Shown here: in pieces, positions 30,601 to 33,839 of the stretch | Layout: each line of letters begins with the position of its first letter | How positions within the stretch are numbered: the stretch's first letter is position 1 | NCBI GenBank assembly: GCA_023433615.1 | Contig: JAEZCJ010000103.1 | Location: 1 to 33,839 of the forward strand | Reading direction: 5' to 3' | From: Bacillota bacterium | Lineage (GTDB): Bacteria > Bacillota > Bacilli > Paenibacillales > Paenibacillaceae | DNA length: 33,839 nt | Translations under genes and position numbers: made by a program | Notes under the pieces: model-generated | Database searches by the model: none | What the model saw: the letters and a program-made list of their open reading frames with translations, nothing else | Told to the model about the DNA's origin: nothing

Positions 30601-31584
30601 ATGACTCAACGCATCAAGGTCGGCATCGTCGGATACGGAAACCTCGGTCGCGGCGTGCTGAGCGCCTTAGCTCAGAATCCGGATATGGAATTGGCAGCGA
30701 TCTTCACGCGCCGCGAGCCTGCACAAATGAGCGGCGAAGCGAATGCTCGCTTCGAGCATATTTCCGCCGCCGAGCAGTACAAAGGCAAGATCGATGTCAT
30801 GATTCTGTGCGGCGGATCCGCGACCGATCTGCCTGAACAGACGCCTGTCATGGCTTCCATGTTCAATACAGTCGACAGCTTCGACACGCACGCCAAGATT
30901 CCTGAATTTTTCAATGCGGTTAACGCGGCAGCGAAGCAAGCAGGAACGCTCAGCGTCATTTCGACCGGATGGGATCCGGGCCTGTTCTCGCTCAACCGGC
31001 TGCTGGCGGAAGCGATACTGCCGGAAGGCAAAGACTACACGTTCTGGGGCAAGGGCGTCAGCCAAGGCCACTCGGACGCCATTCGCCGCGTAGCAGGCGT
31101 GAAGGCCGGCGTGCAGTATACCGTGCCTGTTCAACAAGTGATCGAGCGTATCCGCGCAGGGGAGACCCCTGAGCTTGCGACGCGCGAGAAGCACCTTCGT
31201 CAATGCTTCGTCGTAGCGGAGGACGGCGCCGATCAAGAGGTCATTCGCGAGACGATCGTATCGATGCCGAACTATTTTGCCGACTACGATACGACGGTCA
31301 CGTTCATCAGCGAGGAAGAGCTGAAGCGCGATCACCAAGGCATGCCGCACGGCGGTTTCGTCATCCGCAGCGGGGTGACGGGCCAAGGCACCAAGCAGAT
31401 CGTCGAATTCGGCTTGAACTTGGGCAGCAACCCGGAATTTACGGCGAGCGTGCTGGTCGCTTACGCGCGTGCCGCGGTCAGAATGAAGAATGAAGGCATG
31501 ACGGGCGCGAAGACCGTCTTCGATATCCCGTTCGGATTGCTATCGCCTAAATCCGCCGAGGAGCTCCGCAAGGAACTGCTGTAA
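30601..31584 (+). CDS. ddh: meso-Diaminopimelate dehydrogenase
   Basis: A 327-aa enzyme. The NADP site is VGIVGYGNLGRG (about 7-18). Family-specific blocks follow: CGGSATDLPEQ, VDSFDTHAKIPEF and STGWDPGLFSLNR, which form the DAP-binding cleft in the Corynebacterium enzyme. The reaction is reversible, oxidative deamination of meso-DAP or, for biosynthesis, NADPH-driven amination of tetrahydrodipicolinate in one step, bypassing the succinylase or acetylase routes. AATTGGAGGAATTAATCG precedes the ATG. It has its own promoter and terminator and stands directly upstream of gdhA. Confidence 0.95.
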   Translation: MTQRIKVGIVGYGNLGRGVLSALAQNPDMELAAIFTRREPAQMSGEANARFEHISAAEQYKGKIDVMILCGGSATDLPEQTPVMASMFNTVDSFDTHAKIPEFFNAVNAAAKQAGTLSVISTGWDPGLFSLNRLLAEAILPEGKDYTFWGKGVSQGHSDAIRRVAGVKAGVQYTVPVQQVIERIRAGETPELATREKHLRQCFVVAEDGADQEVIRETIVSMPNYFADYDTTVTFISEEELKRDHQGMPHGGFVIRSGVTGQGTKQIVEFGLNLGSNPEFTASVLVAYARAAVRMKNEGMTGAKTVFDIPFGLLSPKSAEELRKELL

Positions 31585-31601
31585 TATCGGTCGTTTTCGG
31601 G

Positions 31602-31638
31602 AAGGCCTTGTCTAATTGGACAGGGCCTTTTGCTTTTT
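31602..31638 (+). terminator. Terminator of ddh
   Basis: AAGGCCTTGTC (31602-31612) and GACAGGGCCTT (31619-31629) pair with one G-U, then a broken T-tract (TTTGCTTTTTC). Confidence 0.8.
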
Positions 31639-31691
31639 CATGATAAGTGGTCATAGAGCAATTTAATCGTAGTGAAAAAAAGGATTTATTT

Positions 31692-31770
31692 GCGCAAACT
31701 TCGACAGTTGCATTATGCTTACAACATGCCAAATACGAATAGTGCAAACTATCGTACAGATCGTGCAAAG
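31692..31770 (+). promoter_or_regulatory. Three GYGCAAA repeats upstream of gdhA
   Basis: GCGCAAACT (31692), GTGCAAACT (31742) and GTGCAAAG (31763) are direct repeats in the same orientation. The last two are exactly 21 bp apart, about two helical turns. They may be activator or repressor half-sites; no good sigma-A pair was found, so the promoter is not fixed. Confidence 0.4.
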
Positions 31771-31796
31771 AAATAAATGAAGGAGCGATTATTCTA

Positions 31797-33173
31797 ATGT
31801 CTGTTATGATCTCTGAAGCGAACCAAACGGCTGCCAAGCAGTACGTCCAAAAGGTGTACGAATCGGTTATCGCCCGTAACCCGCATGAAAGCGAGTTCCA
31901 CCAAGCCGTCAAGGAAATCCTGGATTCCCTGACGCCTGTATTCGCGAAACAGCCGCACTATATCGATCATGCAATCCTCGAGAGAATCACGGAACCGGAA
32001 CGCGTCATCTACTTCCGCGTGCCATGGGTAGACGACAAAGGCAAGGTGCAAGTGAACCGCGGATTCCGCGTCCAATTCAACAGCGCGCTCGGTCCGTACA
32101 AGGGCGGCCTGCGCTTCCACCCATCCGTCAATGCCAGCATCATCAAGTTCCTCGGCTTCGAGCAGATCTTCAAGAACGCCTTGACCGGCCAACCGATCGG
32201 CGGCGGCAAAGGCGGCTCCGACTTCGATCCGAAGGGCAAGTCGGACAACGAGATCATGCGCTTCACGCAAAGCTTCATGACGGAGCTGTACAAGTACATC
32301 GGACCTGACGCTGACGTGCCGGCTGGCGACATCGGCGTAGGCGGACGCGAAATCGGCTATATGTTCGGTCAGTACAAGCGCATCCGCGGCGGCAACGAAG
32401 CCGGCGTTCTGACGGGCAAAGGCATCGGCTACGGCGGCAGCTTGACGCGTACCGAAGCAACCGGCTACGGCTGCGTGTACTTCGTGGGCGAGATGCTGCA
32501 GTCCAAGGGGCTGAGCTTCGAAGGCAAGACGGCTGTCGTATCGGGCTCCGGCAACGTATCGATCTACGCGATCCAGAAGCTGCAAGAGCTCGGCGCGAAG
32601 GTCGTCGCATGCAGCGATTCCAACGGTTACGTATTCGACCCGAACGGCATCGACCTTGCAACGGTTAAGCGTCTGAAGGAAGTCGAGCGCAAACGGATCA
32701 GCGAGTACGTGAAAGAGCATCCTGGCGCGACGTATACGGAAGGCTGCGAAGGCATCTGGTCGATCAAGTGCGAAATCGCGCTGCCATGCGCAACGCAGAA
32801 CGAAATCAACGAAGCATCCGCGAAGCTGCTTGTATCGAACGGCGTCATTGCGGTAGGCGAAGGCGCGAACATGCCTTCGACGTTGGACGCAATCGACGTA
32901 TTCCTGAATGCGGGCGTCCTGTTCGGACCGGCTAAGGCAGCGAATGCAGGCGGCGTGGCCGTATCCGCACTCGAAATGTCCCAGAACAGCATGCGTCTGT
33001 CCTGGACGTTCGAAGAAGTCGACGCGAAACTCCACCAGATTATGAAGAACATCTTCGCAAGCAGCGTGAAGGCAGCCGAAGAGCACGGCTATGCAGGCAA
33101 CCTCGTCGTAGGCGCCAACATCGCCGGCTTCAAGAAGGTAGCCGACGCCATGATCGCGCAAGGCGTCGTATAA
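31797..33173 (+). CDS. gdhA: NADP-specific glutamate dehydrogenase
   Basis: A 458-aa hexameric-type enzyme, the usual length. It aminates 2-oxoglutarate to glutamate with NADPH. Substrate lysines are in YKGGLRFHPS (Lys102) and FKNALTG (Lys126), and PIGGGKGGSDFDPKGKSD carries the catalytic Lys138. The Rossmann cofactor domain has VVSGSGNVS near residue 245. GAAGGAG lies about 11 nt before the ATG. It is the main ammonia-assimilating enzyme in the window, next to ddh, which can also fix ammonia with NADPH. Confidence 0.96.
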   Translation: MSVMISEANQTAAKQYVQKVYESVIARNPHESEFHQAVKEILDSLTPVFAKQPHYIDHAILERITEPERVIYFRVPWVDDKGKVQVNRGFRVQFNSALGPYKGGLRFHPSVNASIIKFLGFEQIFKNALTGQPIGGGKGGSDFDPKGKSDNEIMRFTQSFMTELYKYIGPDADVPAGDIGVGGREIGYMFGQYKRIRGGNEAGVLTGKGIGYGGSLTRTEATGYGCVYFVGEMLQSKGLSFEGKTAVVSGSGNVSIYAIQKLQELGAKVVACSDSNGYVFDPNGIDLATVKRLKEVERKRISEYVKEHPGATYTEGCEGIWSIKCEIALPCATQNEINEASAKLLVSNGVIAVGEGANMPSTLDAIDVFLNAGVLFGPAKAANAGGVAVSALEMSQNSMRLSWTFEEVDAKLHQIMKNIFASSVKAAEEHGYAGNLVVGANIAGFKKVADAMIAQGVV

Positions 33174-33177
33174 GAGA

Positions 33178-33281
33178 TCGTCATCATAAGTCCGCTTGTC
33201 AGGACCGCAATACATCGTCATCATAAGTCCGCTTATCAGGACCGAATTTCTTCGTCATCATAAGTCCGCTTGTCAGGACCG
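33178..33281. repeat. Three 30-bp tandem repeats at 37-bp period
   Basis: Copies at 33178-33207, 33215-33244 and 33252-33281 are identical except for one base in copy 2, and are separated by unrelated 7-nt spacers. Each holds a small GTCC...GGAC dyad. A degenerate fourth copy of the left part plus its spacer is at about 33388-33408. The spacers are far too short for CRISPR. Confidence 0.9.
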
Positions 33282-33306
33282 AGAAGGTTGGACGATGGTA
33301 GAAAAT

Positions 33307-33353
33307 GAGGAGCGGAGCGTAGACAGATCTACGTGAGCACCGGAATTTTCGCC
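33307..33353. repeat. Hairpin element, possibly dispersed in the genome
   Basis: GAGGAGCGGAG and GTGAGCACCGGAATTTTCGC flank a perfect CGTAGA/TCTACG stem (33318-33333) with loop CAGA. From memory, similar flanks around a variable stem occur repeatedly in Paenibacillus-type genomes; that is not verified here. Confidence 0.45.
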
Positions 33354-33420
33354 AGCGTTCAAGATTCGAAGCCGAATAATCATCCTGAATTTCTTCGTCA
33401 TCACAAGCGGAATCCTAGGG

Positions 33421-33426
33421 TATAAT
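33421..33426 (+). promoter_or_regulatory. -10 box of the last gene
   Basis: A perfect TATAAT, 36 bp before the ATG; the -35 is not convincing. Confidence 0.45.
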
Positions 33427-33462
33427 AGATGCAATGTCTGTCCATGGAGGGAGATTGCATCT

Positions 33463-33839
33463 ATGAACCAGGAGCGGGAGCCGCGGATCGTGCCGTTCGG
33501 TTACGAAGAGCCGCAGGCGAGCACAAAAGGGACTTTAATCTATTACGATACGTTCGAGGGCATTACGGAAGGTGAGCTTGAGCTCGCGGCATCGTGCGCC
33601 GAGCAGCTCGCATTCGAGAAGCTGGTGCTCTACCCCCTGCATGAGCAGACCGTGAAGCGGATGATGAAGGACCCGGCGAGTCCTTATCATAAGCGGGAAG
33701 ACCGGCTGCATGCTTGGAGACGCGGGAAGCAACGCTCGAACATCGCAATCGAAGGCTGGGAAGGGAAGCGTAAGAAGTATACGCCGACCGACTCGGCTCT
33801 TCGTCATGTTACGGAGAAGTATGCGGCCCCGCATTTCGT
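33463..33839 (+). CDS. Unknown protein, 3' end cut by the window
   Basis: An open frame of about 125 codons from ATG 33463 to the window end with no stop. GGAGGGAG lies upstream with a longish spacer. The protein begins MNQEREPRIVPFGYEEP and includes GTLIYYDTFEGITEGELELA, then LAFEKLVLYPLHEQTVKRMM, then a basic Arg/Lys-rich part. There is no signal peptide in this part. It looks like an alpha/beta cytoplasmic protein; the family was not recognised. The opposite-strand open frame here is a shadow. Confidence 0.75.
   Translation, partial: MNQEREPRIVPFGYEEPQASTKGTLIYYDTFEGITEGELELAASCAEQLAFEKLVLYPLHEQTVKRMMKDPASPYHKREDRLHAWRRGKQRSNIAIEGWEGKRKKYTPTDSALRHVTEKYAAPHF

Noticed and set aside
31794..33224. 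Long minus-strand open frame opposite gdhA
   Set aside because: It is a codon-bias shadow of a clearly recognised gene; the translation has no family features. The same applies to long opposite frames at 4210-5496, 6795-8159 and 3228-4088.
33178..33281. CRISPR array
   Set aside because: Spacers are only 7 nt, there are three units and no cas genes.

Overview
The window looks like chromosomal DNA of a Paenibacillaceae-type, spore-forming Firmicute (Paenibacillus or Cohnella like). The grounds are strong purine-rich ribosome binding sites (AGGAGG type), frequent TTG/GTG starts, moderately high GC, short intrinsic terminators, and the gene families present: an Mn-dependent pyrophosphatase of exactly 309 residues, an HPr/Crh-like protein, a GH26 mannanase, and tiny hydrophilic or membrane proteins typical of this group. 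The genus is inferred. No rRNA, tRNA, phage, insertion sequence or CRISPR array was seen.

Layout. 1-3.1 kb: a small Asn/His-rich protein with a clean terminator, a GNAT acetyltransferase coupled to an AHSA1/SRPBCC protein, an unknown 160-aa protein, an Lrp/AsnC regulator, and divergently a small His-containing lipoprotein. 3.1-6.5 kb (minus strand): a three-gene operon of SDR dehydrogenase, enolase-superfamily (mandelate racemase type) dehydratase and RraA-like aldolase. It has a promoter overlapped by a perfect inverted repeat and ends in a strong terminator, and it reads as a sugar-acid catabolic pathway. 6.7-10 kb: an IMP dehydrogenase of the unusual Tritrichomonas type, a Zn-ribbon Nudix hydrolase, and a Gfo/Idh/MocA oxidoreductase. 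10-13.3 kb: a DagK-like lipid kinase, a duplicated His-rich lipoprotein, an LLM flavin oxidoreductase and a YkgJ-type Cys-cluster protein. 13.4-16.4 kb: ppaC, an HPr-like protein without the phosphorylatable histidine, small proteins, and a YraQ/ArsP-type permease.

16.5-18.6 kb: selD and mnmH, which together make 2-selenouridine in tRNA. They are followed by a convergent MFS transporter that overlaps mnmH by 3 bp. 19.9-24.3 kb: a membrane-anchored unknown, a MoaD/ThiS-like protein paired with a BNR-repeat (sialidase-fold) protein, and a 759-aa protein made of two serine beta-lactamase-like halves, of which the first has lost the SxxK motif. 24.5-27 kb: a tiny membrane protein, then a secreted or anchored GH26 beta-mannanase. 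The mannanase leader holds a possible CcpA site, a perfect hairpin, and a small ORF whose stop overlaps the mannanase start. 27-33.8 kb: a DUF418 membrane protein, a Zn alcohol dehydrogenase, WrbA, meso-diaminopimelate dehydrogenase and NADP-glutamate dehydrogenase. After these come three 37-bp tandem repeats plus a hairpin element, and finally a gene cut by the window end.

Most of the window is housekeeping and metabolic. The least ordinary items are the mannanase leader, the BNR-MoaD pair, the half-dead tandem hydrolase, the His-less HPr paralogue, the Tritrichomonas-type IMPDH, and the repeat cluster after gdhA.
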